Origin: Oscillospiraceae bacterium
GTDB lineage: Bacteria > Bacillota > Clostridia > Oscillospirales > Oscillospiraceae
DNA length: 64,000 nt
NCBI GenBank assembly: GCA_902765595.1
Contig: CACXAQ010000001.1
Span: forward strand, 1-64,000
Reading direction: 5' to 3'
Position numbers and translations under genes: made by a program
In this document: positions 45,006-55,959 of the stretch, piece after piece
Layout of the letters: the number at the start of each line of letters is the position of its first letter
Numbering within the stretch: position 1 is the first letter of the stretch
The notes under the pieces: generated by a model
The model's database searches: none
What the model saw: the letters and a program-made list of their open reading frames with translations, nothing else
What the model was told of the DNA's origin: nothing

Positions 45006-45329
45006 GGATCATACCTCCCATAATATGTTTTGAAACATTTTGGCAGAAGGTCATTTGTTTTCCCTCTCTGCCGTGACTCTTCCAATCCCGTCAGACAGCT
45101 ACCAAGTCATTTTTGCTTCAAAACTCTCTTGTGGGTGTTGCCGAGGACGTCGGCCCCTACAAAGCGGGATGCGGAAGCCGCGCACGGGTCCGCACAGACG
45201 CTTCCGTCCGGCCGAGGCTAAAAATGAAATATTATCCTTCAAAAATCAAAATCAATAGGCAGACTTCACAAAGTTTTAACAACTTTTTTGTTAACAGCTA
45301 CAAATCAGCGCGCTGATATGGCGTAGCGT

Positions 45330-45358
45330 TTGACATCACTGCCAAATAGAAGTACAAT
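45330..45358 (+). promoter_or_regulatory. Promoter of the ABC importer operon
   Basis: TTGACA (45330) and TACAAT (45353) are exactly 17 bases apart, 63 bases before the lipoprotein start. Confidence 0.85.
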
Positions 45359-45420
45359 TCACGTGTTAAGATCCGTAGGGTTTACGGAAGCTTAAACAAT
45401 TGTATTGGAGGAAAAGAAAA

Positions 45421-46787
45421 ATGAAGAAAGCATTGGCACTTCTTCTGGCTTTCGCCATGATCTTTGCGCTCGCCGCCTGCGGCCAGCAGGCTGCTCCGGC
45501 TCCGACCGCTGCGCCGGCCGCCGACACTCCCGCCGACGCTCCCGCTGATGCGCCGGCCGACGAGCCCGCCGCCGAGCCCGCCCCGGTCGAGGAGAACCTC
45601 ACCGAGGTGCAGAAGATCATCAAGGAAGCCGAAGGCATGACCATGGAAGAGCTCGCCAAGAAGGCGATCGAAGAGTCCAACGGCCAGACGCTCTACGGCG
45701 TGGGCAACTCCAGCCGCGGCAAGAGCGCGCTGCCTCTGTTCATCGAGTATCTGCAGACCATCGACCCCAGCTACAATCTCGAGTTTGACTGGCAGCAGCC
45801 GAAGAACAACAAGATCTTCGATCAGCTGACCGCCAACTCCACCAAGGCCACCGGCACCTTCGCCGTGACCCTGATCCAGGACGGCAACCAGATCGAGAGC
45901 AAGATGGTCCAGACCGGCATCCTCGACACCTTCATCCCGAAGGAGTGGGCCGAGGCCAACGGCGTTGACGCCGCCACCTATGAAGGCTATCTGCCCCTGC
46001 AGACCCTGAACAAGGTCTTCATGTTCAACTGCACCGGCGACAAGGTGTTCGACAACGTTTGGGATTACGTCGCCGAGGGCGAGCATGGCCAGTTCATGGA
46101 CATCGACTCCGAGATCGTCGGCAAGAACTTCCTCTACATGCTGACCGCGCCCCAGTACGCCGGCTGGCTGAAGGAAGCCTTTGACAAGCTGCCCGCCGAG
46201 GAGCAGGCCTACTTCCAGCCCACCATCGACGAGCTCAAGGGCGACGCCGAGGACCTGGGCCTTGACGAAAACGGCGCCTACGCGCTCGCGTGGATCAAGC
46301 TGTGGGTCGGCAGCTACAACGCTGTCACCGACGACGGCCCCATCTGCAAGAACCTGACCGACAAATCCGCCACCGACCAGTTCGGTCTGCTGGTTTACTC
46401 CAAGCTCCGCTCCATCGAGGAGACCGACTCCTCTTCCGTGAACAACGTCAAGGTCGCGGCTTACGAGGACGGCTATGAGGGCATCGGCGGCTACGGCTAC
46501 TGCCACTACATGTTCGTTCCCGACAACAGCCCGCTGCCCTGGACCGCCTGCGCATGGGCGGCTACTCCTCCAACCCGACCGTCGCGGCCGGCACCGAGGA
46601 GAAGTACGGCCACTCTCAGGGCGGCGTTGTGGACGGCGAACTGAAGTTCCCGAACAAGAACGACCGCGGCTATGACTGGTGGACCACCACCGGCAAGCTG
46701 GTTCTCGAGGATCCCGCCTACTGCGCTGACGCCGCGTTCACTGTCGGCAGCTGGATCGAGATGCTCGACAAGTACAGTGCCGGCTGA
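45421..46787 (+). pseudogene. ABC importer solute-binding lipoprotein, frameshifted
   Basis: It starts at the ATG after GGAGGAAAAG. A lipoprotein signal (LLLAFAMIFALAACG) is followed by an Ala/Pro/Asp-rich linker and the binding domain typical of iron(III) or polyamine importers. The frame is clear to DNSPLPWTAC near 46551. The last part continues in another frame from MGGYSSNPTVAAGTEEKYG to EMLDKYSAG and the stop at 46787. The break resembles a short deletion. If real, the binding protein would carry a wrong C-terminus. The next genes are its permease and ATPase. Confidence 0.83.
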
Positions 46788-46828
46788 TCCCTTATAAGCT
46801 GACTGCTGTACCTGCATAAAGCAGGCAA

Positions 46829-46863
46829 GCGCCTCCGGGTGCGTTCCGCGCATTCGGAGGCGC
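46829..46863 (+). terminator. Hairpin between binding protein and permease
   Basis: GCGCCTCCG pairs with CGGAGGCGC and is followed by TTTGTTTT. It probably lowers permease expression relative to the binding protein. Confidence 0.72.
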
Positions 46864-46889
46864 TTTGTTTTACAGGAAGGAGACATCCT

Positions 46890-48716
46890 ATGAACAGTTC
46901 CGCGACCCTTGTGGCAAGTCCGGCCACGATCGCATGGAATAAGGTCAAGACCTTCTTTTCCAAGCCCTATAACGTGATCCTGGTGCTGCTCGGCATCGTG
47001 CTGACGGTCACCACCGTCGCGCCCATCGTCGCCATCGTGGAGGATACCTTCAAGATCCACGCCGGCACGATCGACGCCCATCTGACCAAGCAGACCACCG
47101 GCTGGACGGTTGTCAACTATATCGACCTCTTCACCAGCAAGCTGGCCAAGTCCAACCTGTGGAAACCGCTGTGGAACACCGTGCTGCTCTCGGTGGGCAC
47201 CTGCGTGGTGTCCATCCTCTACGGCGGCATCTTTGCCTTTCTCATCACCCGCACCAACCTGGCCTGGAGACAGTACTTAAGCTCCATTTTCATCTTCCCC
47301 TACATCATGCCGCAGTGGACGCTGGCCGTCGTGTGGCAAAACCTGTTTTACTCCACGAAAATTACCGGCACGTCCGACGGATTGTTGGCGTCGCTGTTCC
47401 ATATCTATATGCCAAAGTGGTTCTGCCAGGGCCTGTTCCCCAGTCTGATGGTCCTGGGTCTGCACTATGCGCCCTTCGCCTATATCCTGATCGGCGGCAT
47501 CTTCCGGAACATGGACGCGAACCTGGAAGAGGCGGCGACGATCCTCGACACGCCCAAGCACCGCATCATGTTCCGCATCACCCTGCCGATGGTCAAGCCC
47601 GCCATCCTCTCGACGATCCTGCTGGTCTTCGGCAGCGCCATGGGCTCCTACCCCGTGCCGCACTACATGCAGCTGACCACGCTTTCGACGAAGTACGTCT
47701 CGATGAACTCGAAGTACACCGGCGAGGCGAGCATCCTGGCCATCATCATGATGGTCTTCGGCATCGCGATCATGCTGCTCAACCAGCTGTCGCTGACCAG
47801 CCGCAAGAGCTACACCACGGTCACGGGCAAATCCGGCCAGATCTCCAAGATCAACCTTGGCGCGGCCAAGTATGTCCTGGCGATCATCCTGGTCATCCTA
47901 ACCTTCTTCACCAGCATTTTCCCGATCATCTCCTTTGCCTTTGAGACCTTCCTGCCCAACCCGGGCGACTATTCCTTCCTCTACACCGGCAACGTCAACA
48001 ATCTGACGACCAAGTGGTGGCTGACGAGCGAAAACGTCACCGAGCAGGGCATGTACGGCCAGAAGGGCATCCTCTACAACGCCGAGATCTGGAAGGCCTT
48101 CGGCGGCACGCTGTGGGTCAGCGTCTGCTGCGCCCTCGCCGCCGGCACCATCGGCACCCTGGTCGGCTACGCCGTGGCCAAGCAGCGCCGCAGCAAATGG
48201 GCCAACTATGTCAACTCCGTGGCCTTCCTGCCCTATCTGATGCCGTCCATCGCCGTGGGCGCGGCGCTGTTCGTGCTCTTCTCCAGCGAGTCGGTCAGAC
48301 TGTACAACACCTACACGGGTCTGATCGTCGCCGGTACGATCAAGTACATTCCCTTTGCCAGCCGCTCGTCGCTGAACTCCATGCTGCAGCTTTCCGGCGA
48401 GATCGAGGAGGCGGCGATCATCCAGGACATCCCCTGGATCAAGCGCATGACCCGCATCATCATCCCGATCCAGAAATCGTCGATCATCAGCGGCTATCTG
48501 CTGCCCTTCATGACCTGTCTGCGTGAGTTGAGCCTGTTCATGCTGCTGTGCGGACAGAGCCGCATCCTCTCGACGATGCTGGACTACTTTGACGAAATGG
48601 GTCTGTACGCCTTCTCCAGCGGCATCAACCTGCTGCTGATCATCACGATCCTCGTCTTCAACACGATTGTCAACAAAGTTACGGGTGCGAGCCTCGATAA
48701 GGGAATAGGAGGATAA
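46890..48716 (+). CDS. ABC importer permease with two fused membrane units
   Basis: 608 residues from the ATG after AAGGAGA. It has about twelve membrane helices in two halves, as in FbpB/AfuB-type iron permeases. Two coupling loops of the EAA type are visible: LEEAATILDTPKHRIMFRITLPMVKPAI and IEEAAIIQDIPWIKRMTRIIIPIQ. The substrate is not fixed by sequence alone; iron, thiamine or polyamine families share this form. It is five bases from the ATPase gene. Confidence 0.87.
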   Translation: MNSSATLVASPATIAWNKVKTFFSKPYNVILVLLGIVLTVTTVAPIVAIVEDTFKIHAGTIDAHLTKQTTGWTVVNYIDLFTSKLAKSNLWKPLWNTVLLSVGTCVVSILYGGIFAFLITRTNLAWRQYLSSIFIFPYIMPQWTLAVVWQNLFYSTKITGTSDGLLASLFHIYMPKWFCQGLFPSLMVLGLHYAPFAYILIGGIFRNMDANLEEAATILDTPKHRIMFRITLPMVKPAILSTILLVFGSAMGSYPVPHYMQLTTLSTKYVSMNSKYTGEASILAIIMMVFGIAIMLLNQLSLTSRKSYTTVTGKSGQISKINLGAAKYVLAIILVILTFFTSIFPIISFAFETFLPNPGDYSFLYTGNVNNLTTKWWLTSENVTEQGMYGQKGILYNAEIWKAFGGTLWVSVCCALAAGTIGTLVGYAVAKQRRSKWANYVNSVAFLPYLMPSIAVGAALFVLFSSESVRLYNTYTGLIVAGTIKYIPFASRSSLNSMLQLSGEIEEAAIIQDIPWIKRMTRIIIPIQKSSIISGYLLPFMTCLRELSLFMLLCGQSRILSTMLDYFDEMGLYAFSSGINLLLIITILVFNTIVNKVTGASLDKGIGG

Positions 48717-48721
48717 CGAAA

Positions 48722-50341
<1,620 letters not shown>

Positions 50342-50361
50342 GAGGCGCCGGAGAGCGTCGT

Positions 50362-50970
50362 ATGATTCGAAACATCGTATTTGACATGGGGCAGGTCCTG
50401 AACCGCTTCGATCCGGAGATGTTTCTGGACCGTGCCGGGATCTTCGGAGAGGACAGAGACCTGCTCAGACGGGAGGTTTTCCAGTCGCTGGAATGGTCGC
50501 GGCTCGACCGCGGCTCGCTGACGGACGACGAGGCCATCGCGTTGATGTGCGCGCGCCTGCCCCAGCGTCTCCACGCCCAGGCGGCGCAGTTTGTGACCGC
50601 CTGGGATCGGCCCATCGTGCCCATGGAGGGCATGGCCGCTCTGGTGCGCGAGCTCAAGGCGAAGGGCTATGGGATCTATCTCCTGTCAAACGCTTCGCGC
50701 CGCCAGCACAGCTACTGGCCGCGCATTCCAGGCAGCGAATGCTTTGACGGCACGCTCATCAGCGCGGACGTGGGGCTGGTCAAGCCCCAGCCGGAGATCT
50801 ACCGCCGCCTGTGCGAGACCTTTTCCCTCATCCCCGGCGAGTGCGTCTTTATCGACGACGCCACGTCGAACGCCGAGGGCGCGTTCTTCAGCGGCCTGCA
50901 GGCCATCGTCTTCCACGGCAACGTGGAGGAGCTGCGCGCGAAACTGCGGGAACTGGACGTCGCGATCTGA
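50362..50970 (+). CDS. HAD-family hydrolase, YihX-like
   Basis: 202 residues. The nucleophile motif is FDMGQVLNRFD, where the usual second Asp is Gly, as in the YihX glucose-1-phosphatase type. Others are LLSNASRR (motif II), KPQPEIYRRL (motif III Lys) and FIDDATSNAEGA (motif IV). It likely dephosphorylates a small phosphate ester. It follows the ABC operon closely, with GGAGAG six bases before the ATG, and may be co-transcribed. Confidence 0.87.
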   Translation: MIRNIVFDMGQVLNRFDPEMFLDRAGIFGEDRDLLRREVFQSLEWSRLDRGSLTDDEAIALMCARLPQRLHAQAAQFVTAWDRPIVPMEGMAALVRELKAKGYGIYLLSNASRRQHSYWPRIPGSECFDGTLISADVGLVKPQPEIYRRLCETFSLIPGECVFIDDATSNAEGAFFSGLQAIVFHGNVEELRAKLRELDVAI

Positions 50971-50972
50971 CA

Positions 50973-51009
50973 AAAAAGCTCTTTCGGGAGAATCCCGAAA
51001 GAGCTTTTT
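50973..51009 (+). terminator. Terminator after the HAD gene
   Basis: AAAAAGCTCTTTCGGGA pairs perfectly with TCCCGAAAGAGCTTTTT around GAA. Confidence 0.95.
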
Positions 51010-51049
51010 CATGATTCGTTTTCAGCCACCGGCCACCGACCACCGGACA

Positions 51050-51320
51050 CTACGACAGGTTGCCCGTCGCGTACATGACGGCGGTGGTGGCGACCACCGG
51101 CGCGGTCTCGCAGCGCAGGATGCGCTCGCCCATCGAGCAGATGTGCAGCCCTACGATGCGGGCCAGGTCTGCCTCGAAGGGGGCGAAGCCGCCCTCCGGC
51201 CCCGTCACCAGGGCGACGGTTTTGGCGGCCTTGTTGGCCTCCAGCACGGTGTCCGGCATCAGCCGGTCGAAAAAACGCCGGTCGAGATACAGGATCACGC
51301 GCTCATACCATAATGTCTGA
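51050..51320 (-). pseudogene. rsmE: RsmE 16S rRNA methyltransferase, C-terminal fragment
   Basis: About 90 codons match the SAM-binding end of RsmE: ALVTGPEGGFAPFEADLA, then GERILRCETAPVVATTAVMYATG. The N-terminal RNA-binding domain and start are missing. The missing 5' end abuts a hydrolase fragment on the other strand that lacks its own 5' half. RsmE normally methylates U1498, so an intact copy would be expected elsewhere. Confidence 0.8.
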
Positions 51321-51335
51321 CAAATGGGGTGCTGT

Positions 51336-51906
51336 TCAAACAGCATCGGCGCTTTTTTCAGTATGAACGCCGGAATCGACCATCTGCTCCGCAAGGCTTA
51401 TTTCATTTCTCCCATCGTCGATATGGAGAAGCTGATTACTGATATGATGCAATGGGCGAACATAACCGAGGCGGAGCTGAAACACAAGGGGGCGATCCAC
51501 ACCGCATTTGGCGAGGACTTATCCTGGGAGTATCTCTGCTATGTACGAAATCACCCCATCGACTGGATGGTGCCAACAAAGATCCTCTATGGGAGCCGTG
51601 ACAACCTGACATCGCTTGAAACCATCAGCGACTTTGCGGAAAAACACAGCGCCACGCTCACCGTGATAATGATTATATGATGGCGAAAAGCAAAAAAGCT
51701 TTTCGCCGCGCAGCTTTGCTGCGCGGTAAAACAGCACGGCTGTTTTGCCATATACTCATTGCAAGTCGTTTGGCAGCGAAATCAATCGAATTCTCGATTG
51801 ATTTCGCCATCCGTTGGTCATTATGGAAGGCGGCGAGCACTGGTTTCACACGGATGCACAGATGCGGTTTTTGGACGACTGGATCTTGAGAGAAAGACAG
51901 CAATAG
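51336..51906 (+). pseudogene. Alpha/beta hydrolase remnant interrupted by a structured repeat
   Basis: The frame starts inside the protein at NSIGAFFSMNAG, the nucleophile-elbow region. It runs through FISPIVDMEKLI and WMVPTKILYGSRDNLTS to ATLTV. There a 157-bp repeat copy intrudes. After it, the same frame resumes at MEGGEHWFHTDAQMRFLDDWIL and ends at 51906. The catalytic His is in GEHWF. The N-terminal half is lost, so the gene was already broken or became so by deletion. Confidence 0.82.
51668..51824 (+). repeat. Structured multi-hairpin repeat, copy 2
   Basis: It shares with copy 1 (10229-10371) the segments TATATGATGGCGAAAAGC, AAGCTTTTCGCCGCGCAGC, GGCTGTTTTGCCATATA and CATTGCAAG. The terminal hairpin is different in sequence: GCGAAATCAATCGA and its complement around ATTC. 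AT flanks both ends, consistent with a two-base target duplication or a clean insertion. It interrupts the hydrolase remnant. Confidence 0.88.
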
Positions 51907-51923
51907 AACGGAGTGAGAACCGC

Positions 51924-51995
51924 ATGAAGTTAGAACAAATAGAGACGGAACGACTGATCCTCGATTCCATCCGAGAATCGGATAAAGAGGACTAG
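51924..51995 (+). pseudogene. GNAT acetyltransferase N-terminal stub
   Basis: 23 codons read MKLEQIETERLILDSIRESD, the start of a RimJ/RimL-like acetyltransferase, then hit a stop. Nothing like the acetyl-CoA site follows. It is a remnant in a decaying region. Confidence 0.5.
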
Positions 51996-52058
51996 TGCGA
52001 TCTGGGTACCGGTGAAGAGAAAAAGTAAGCAAATTAACAATTACAGCTCTATACCGTA

Positions 52059-52106
52059 AAAAAGGAAGATGACCTGCACATGAGCATGCAGATCATCTTC
52101 CTTTTT
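52059..52106. terminator. Hairpin terminator
   Basis: AAAAAGGAAGATGA pairs with TCATCTTCCTTTTT around a partly paired loop. It could end transcripts from either side, including the nifU operon. Confidence 0.78.
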
Positions 52107-52204
52107 GTTGCCAACCCTGCCAGCCAGATGCCCAAATCAGTTTTTTGATTAATACTGTCTTATGAACACCCGGCTAAACCCGGGAGGCTCTTTTGCTGCG
52201 CTGT

Positions 52205-52648
52205 TTAATGCCCAACGTGCTCGTGGAGCTCGTCCTCGTCCATCTCCCGGAAGTCCTCCGGATCATAGGCGATGCCGTGGCGGTCGTAATAGTCCTTCAC
52301 GGCGGCGCGCACGGCCTGCTCGGCCAGAACGCTGCAGTGGAGCTTGTGCACGGGCAGCCCGTCCAGCGCCTCCACCACGGCCTTGTTCGAGAGCTCCAGG
52401 GCTTCCTGGATGGTCTTGCCCTTGATAAGCTCGGTGGCCATGGAACTGGTGGCGATGGCGCTGCCGCAGCCGAAGGTGTTGAACTTCACGTCGGTGATGA
52501 CCTGATTCTCGTCCACCTTCAGATACATACGCATGATGTCGCCGCACTTGGCGTTGCCCACTTCACCGACGCCGTCCGCGTCGTCGATCTGACCCACGTT
52601 GCGGGGATTGCGGAAATGGTCCATTACTTTTTCACTGTAGAGAGCCAT
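52205..52648 (-). CDS. nifU: Fe-S cluster scaffold protein NifU/IscU
   Basis: 147 residues. It holds clusters assembled by the adjacent cysteine desulfurase. The three scaffold cysteines are present: GNAKCGDIM (about 35), FGCGSAIA (about 60) and HKLHCSVLAEQA (about 104). An acidic, His-containing tail ends the protein. AGGAGG stands before the ATG. It is the last gene of an Rrf2-nifS-nifU operon on the minus strand. Confidence 0.95.
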   Translation of the reverse strand: MALYSEKVMDHFRNPRNVGQIDDADGVGEVGNAKCGDIMRMYLKVDENQVITDVKFNTFGCGSAIATSSMATELIKGKTIQEALELSNKAVVEALDGLPVHKLHCSVLAEQAVRAAVKDYYDRHGIAYDPEDFREMDEDELHEHVGH

Positions 52649-52741
52649 GATTGTTCCTCCTGAAAATTAATCTGTACGGGGAATATCCCCACCCGCTTCG
52701 CGGGAGCCCCTTTAGGCAAGGGGGCCAAATCGGAAATGTAT

Positions 52742-53929
52742 TTAAATCAGATGGGGCCGCTGGCCCTTTTCCAGCTCGTCCCATACCGGGGACATGGCGC
52801 GCAGGTAGCTGACCACCTTGGGAACGGTCTCGATGATGTGGTCGATCTCCTCCATGGTGTTGTACTCGCCGATGGAGAGCCTCAGGGAGCCGTGGGCCAC
52901 CTCATGGGGCAGGCCGATGCTCAGCAGCACGTGGCTGGGATCCAGGGAGCCGGAGGTGCAGGCGCTGCCGGAGGAGGCGCAGATCCCCGCGTCGTCCAGC
53001 ATCAGCAGCAGGCTCTCGCCCTCGATACCCTCAAAGCACATGTTCACCGTGCCGGGCACGTGCTTTTCCAGGCTGCCGTTGATTTTGCTGTGGGGGATCT
53101 TGCTCAGCTCGGCAAAGAGCTTGTCCCGCATGGGGATGATCTTGGCGGCGTTCTCCTCCATGTGCTCGCAGCTCTCCTTCAGCGCTGCCGCCATGGCCAC
53201 GATCCCTGCCACGTTCTCGGTGCCGGCCCGCTTGCCCCGTTCCTGGGCGCCGCCCTCGATGATGTTGGTGAGCACCGTGCCCTTGCGGGCGTACAGAGCG
53301 CCGACACCCTTGGGGGCGTGGAACTTGTGGCCGGAGATGGAGAGCATGTCGATGTTCATGGCCTTCACGTCGATGGCCATGTGGCCCGCGGCCTGGACCG
53401 CGTCACAGTGGAAGGGGATCTTCTTCTCCCGGCACAGGGCGCCGATCTGGGCGATGGGCTGGACGGTGCCGATCTCGTTGTTGGCGAACATGATGGTGAC
53501 CAGCGCCGTATCCTCCCGGATGGCGGCCTCCAGATCCTCCAGCCGGACCACGCCGTCCTCATGCACGTCCAGCAGCGTCACCTCGAAGCCCTCTTTTTCC
53601 AGCTTGTTCAGGGTGTGCAGCACGGCGTGATGCTCAAATTTGGTGGAGATCAGGTGCTTTTTTCCCTTGCGGGCGCCCAGCCGGGCGGCGGAGACGATGG
53701 CCTGGTTGTCGGCCTCGGAGCCGCCGGAGGTGAAATAGATCTCCCGGGGATCGGCGTTGAGACAGGCGGCGACGGTCTCCCGGGCCTCCTGCAGAGCCTC
53801 GGCGGCCTTCTGACCGAAGGAGTAGAGGCTGGAGGGATTGCCGTAGTTTTCCGTCAGATAGGGCAGCATGGCGTCCAGCGCGGTTTTGGAGACGCTGGTG
53901 GTGGCTGCGTTGTCGGCATATACGAACAT
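52742..53929 (-). CDS. nifS: Cysteine desulfurase
   Basis: 395 residues, PLP-dependent. It takes sulfur from cysteine for Fe-S clusters. Landmarks are DNAATT and [11 protein letters not shown] at the N-terminus, [16 protein letters not shown], the PLP lysine in [17 protein letters not shown] and the mobile-loop cysteine SSGSACTSG. It is in operon with an Rrf2 regulator upstream and the NifU scaffold downstream, so the pair serves general Fe-S assembly in this anaerobe. Confidence 0.95.
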   Translation of the reverse strand: MFVYADNAATTSVSKTALDAMLPYLTENYGNPSSLYSFGQKAAEALQEARETVAACLNADPREIYFTSGGSEADNQAIVSAARLGARKGKKHLISTKFEHHAVLHTLNKLEKEGFEVTLLDVHEDGVVRLEDLEAAIREDTALVTIMFANNEIGTVQPIAQIGALCREKKIPFHCDAVQAAGHMAIDVKAMNIDMLSISGHKFHAPKGVGALYARKGTVLTNIIEGGAQERGKRAGTENVAGIVAMAAALKESCEHMEENAAKIIPMRDKLFAELSKIPHSKINGSLEKHVPGTVNMCFEGIEGESLLLMLDDAGICASSGSACTSGSLDPSHVLLSIGLPHEVAHGSLRLSIGEYNTMEEIDHIIETVPKVVSYLRAMSPVWDELEKGQRPHLI

Positions 53930-53966
53930 GGCGGTTTTCCTTTCTGCGTTATAGATTCAGAGTGAT

Positions 53967-54389
53967 TCAGCGGTTTTTCCATTTGTCGCCGGTGAGCAGA
54001 TCCTCCAGCGTTACCGCGTCCAGGTAATTGTTGGTGATCTCGTCCAGCTCCATCCACATGGGCACCGTCAGGCAGGCGGCGGCCTTGTCGCAGCTCACGC
54101 TGCCGTCCCGGATGCAGGAGACGGGGGCCAGATTGTCCTCAATGGAGCGCAGGATCTCGCCCACAGAGTATTCCGCGGGGGACTTGCAGAGCTTGTAGCC
54201 GCCCTCTTTTCCCCGGGTGCTCTCCAGCAGCTCCGCCTTCTTGAGATTGCCCACGATGGCCTCCAGATACTTCATGGAGATCTGCTGCCGGTCGGCCACG
54301 GTCTTGAGGGACACAAAGCCGTCGTCCGGGTGCTGGGCCAGGTCCAGCATCACCCGCAGGGCGTAACGGCCCTTGCTGGTAATGTTCAA
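53967..54389 (-). CDS. iscR: Rrf2-family regulator, IscR-like
   Basis: 140 residues from a TTG start, chosen because AGGGGGG lies seven bases upstream and the family N-terminus NITSKGRYALRVMLDLA begins there; an ATG at 54425 is less likely. The winged helix and EGG.L region (RGKEGGYKL) are present. Three cysteines (PVSCIRDGSVSCDKAAAC) fit an Fe-S ligand set. It likely senses cluster status and represses its own operon with nifS and nifU. Confidence 0.88.
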   Translation of the reverse strand: MNITSKGRYALRVMLDLAQHPDDGFVSLKTVADRQQISMKYLEAIVGNLKKAELLESTRGKEGGYKLCKSPAEYSVGEILRSIEDNLAPVSCIRDGSVSCDKAAACLTVPMWMELDEITNNYLDAVTLEDLLTGDKWKNR

Positions 54390-54437
54390 ATCAATACCCC
54401 CCTTTTCACTGGGTATTTCTATCATGCTGAATATACC

Positions 54438-54453
54438 ATGAGCTTAGTAGGAA
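54438..54453 (-). promoter_or_regulatory. Possible Rrf2 operator
   Basis: CCTACTAAGCTCATGG, read on the minus strand, is an imperfect palindrome just ahead of a TATATT -10 box. A CCTACTAA half-site is reminiscent of clostridial Rrf2 sites. Tentative. Confidence 0.35.
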
Positions 54454-54496
54454 TTAAATAGACAGTTTTCCGGAACTGTCCAAAACAAGGCGCGAA

Positions 54497-54520
54497 AAAG
54501 GCAGCCCGGCGGCTGCCTTT
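54497..54520 (-). terminator. Terminator of the repeated-domain lipoprotein gene
   Basis: AAAGGCAGCC pairs with GGCTGCCTTT around four bases, and on the minus strand runs into TTTTT. It lies 120 bases after that gene. Confidence 0.7.
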
Positions 54521-54639
54521 ACGCTCGGGGACCCCAAAAGGCTTACGCAAGCCCCCAAAACGGGGCTGCCAAAACGAAAGAACGGTCCTTATGGGGCTTT
54601 CTTGTTGCGGCTTTTCAGGGGTAACTCCCGCTTTTCACA

Positions 54640-55686
54640 TTAATGGATATTGATATACTGAGGAAGATAATATACTTCGGAAGAACGCTCGTCTATTGAG
54701 AAAGAATGCATACCCACGATCGTACCGAGTTCAGTGGTCATCCAGTAAACGTTTCCATCTTTTGAAATGTATGAAGGCATATAGTTACCACTACCGGGCT
54801 GAAAATGATAGGGTCCGTATAGCGCGATGAATTCATCCTCCGTTTTTCCGAGCCATTCTTCCATCTGCGTTAACGGTTCGATCGGCTCCAGACCCTCTGC
54901 TTCCAGCAATTGCAAATCATCAGAGAACGAGACGATCGCATAGATCCTGTCCCAATCATCGCCTGTACAGGCGATATGATAACCCTTTTTATCCTTCCAG
55001 GTAACGTAAGCGTTAAACGTGGAAAGCATACTGTTTTCCAAAGATCCTCTGAGCGTACGAAGGGAGCTGCCAATCGGCACTTCATAATCAAGCGTATCTA
55101 CTTCTTCCGGTGTTGTGATGCGGTAAGTTGAGGAATGATGGCTGTCTAATGAGAATGAATGCATACGCACGATCGTACCGTGCTCAACCTCCACGTCCAC
55201 CTGGAAAACGGTTCCGTCTTTTGAAATGAATGCAGGGCAATAGACGTCACGGCTTGGTTGATGAAAATGACTGGGACCGTGTACCGCGATGAATTCATCC
55301 TCCGTTTTTCCGAGCCATTCTTCCATCTGCGTTAACGGTTCGATCGGCTCCAGGCCCTCTGCTTCCAGCAATTGCAAATCATCAGAGAACGAGACGATCG
55401 CATAGATCGAGTCTCCATCCTCGCCTGCGCAGGCAATATGATATCCCTTAGAATCCTTCCACTGAACTGCATCGTAAAACTCGGTAATAATCCATTCTTC
55501 CAACGAATCTTTGATTGCAAGAAGTGAGTCGCCAATTTGTACTTCATATGCAAGCTTTTCTGTTTCTTCCGGGGCTGGAATGCTTTGATCCGTCGTGCTC
55601 TCGGGAACCGCAGGATTTGAAGACCCGCAGCCGGACAGAACGAGCAAAGCCAAAACAACGGCAATGAATAGAGAAAACTTTTGCAT
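54640..55686 (-). CDS. Lipoprotein with two tandem repeat domains
   Basis: 348 residues. A lipobox is present (LALLVLSGCG), so the protein is membrane-anchored outside the cell. Two copies of a domain of about 145 residues follow, each with YEV.IG.SL, WKD.KGYHIAC.G and IYAIVSFSDDLQLLEAEGLEP, then EEWLGKTEDEFIA..GP. A stretch of about 120 bases is almost identical between the two copies while their flanks have diverged. The base composition is more AT-rich than neighbours. I do not recognise the family; function unknown. Confidence 0.78.
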   Translation of the reverse strand: MQKFSLFIAVVLALLVLSGCGSSNPAVPESTTDQSIPAPEETEKLAYEVQIGDSLLAIKDSLEEWIITEFYDAVQWKDSKGYHIACAGEDGDSIYAIVSFSDDLQLLEAEGLEPIEPLTQMEEWLGKTEDEFIAVHGPSHFHQPSRDVYCPAFISKDGTVFQVDVEVEHGTIVRMHSFSLDSHHSSTYRITTPEEVDTLDYEVPIGSSLRTLRGSLENSMLSTFNAYVTWKDKKGYHIACTGDDWDRIYAIVSFSDDLQLLEAEGLEPIEPLTQMEEWLGKTEDEFIALYGPYHFQPGSGNYMPSYISKDGNVYWMTTELGTIVGMHSFSIDERSSEVYYLPQYINIH

Positions 55687-55881
55687 CTTATTCTCCTCAC
55701 AATAGAGTGGAAAGTGCGTTTTCGGAAACAGATGACGCTATAAGACTTGAGAACTGTTTGCCCGCCGCAGGAGGTGTTTTCCGGTGACGGAGGCGGTCAT
55801 GCTCACGTCGGCTTACCTGTATAACGTTTGACGGCGCGAAATGGTTTCACGTAAACGTTATTTTTTTACCGAAAGACAAAA

Positions 55882-55914
55882 GACCGTCCCCTTGCGGCAG
55901 ACAGGGGGACGGTC
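55882..55914 (-). terminator. Terminator of the small anchored protein gene
   Basis: GACCGTCCCC pairs with GGGGACGGTC, and on the minus strand TTTTGTCTTT follows. The stretch 55687-55881 shows nothing else. Confidence 0.8.
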
Positions 55915-55959
55915 CGTTTCGGCTGTTTTGTGGGCGCCCGTCCTCTTGCTCGGTGCGCT

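Noticed and set aside
51519..51737. Small minus-strand frame in the structured repeat, similar to one at 10110-10298
   Set aside because: The likeness of the two peptides follows from the shared repeat DNA. There is no ribosome site, and the hairpins explain the conservation better.
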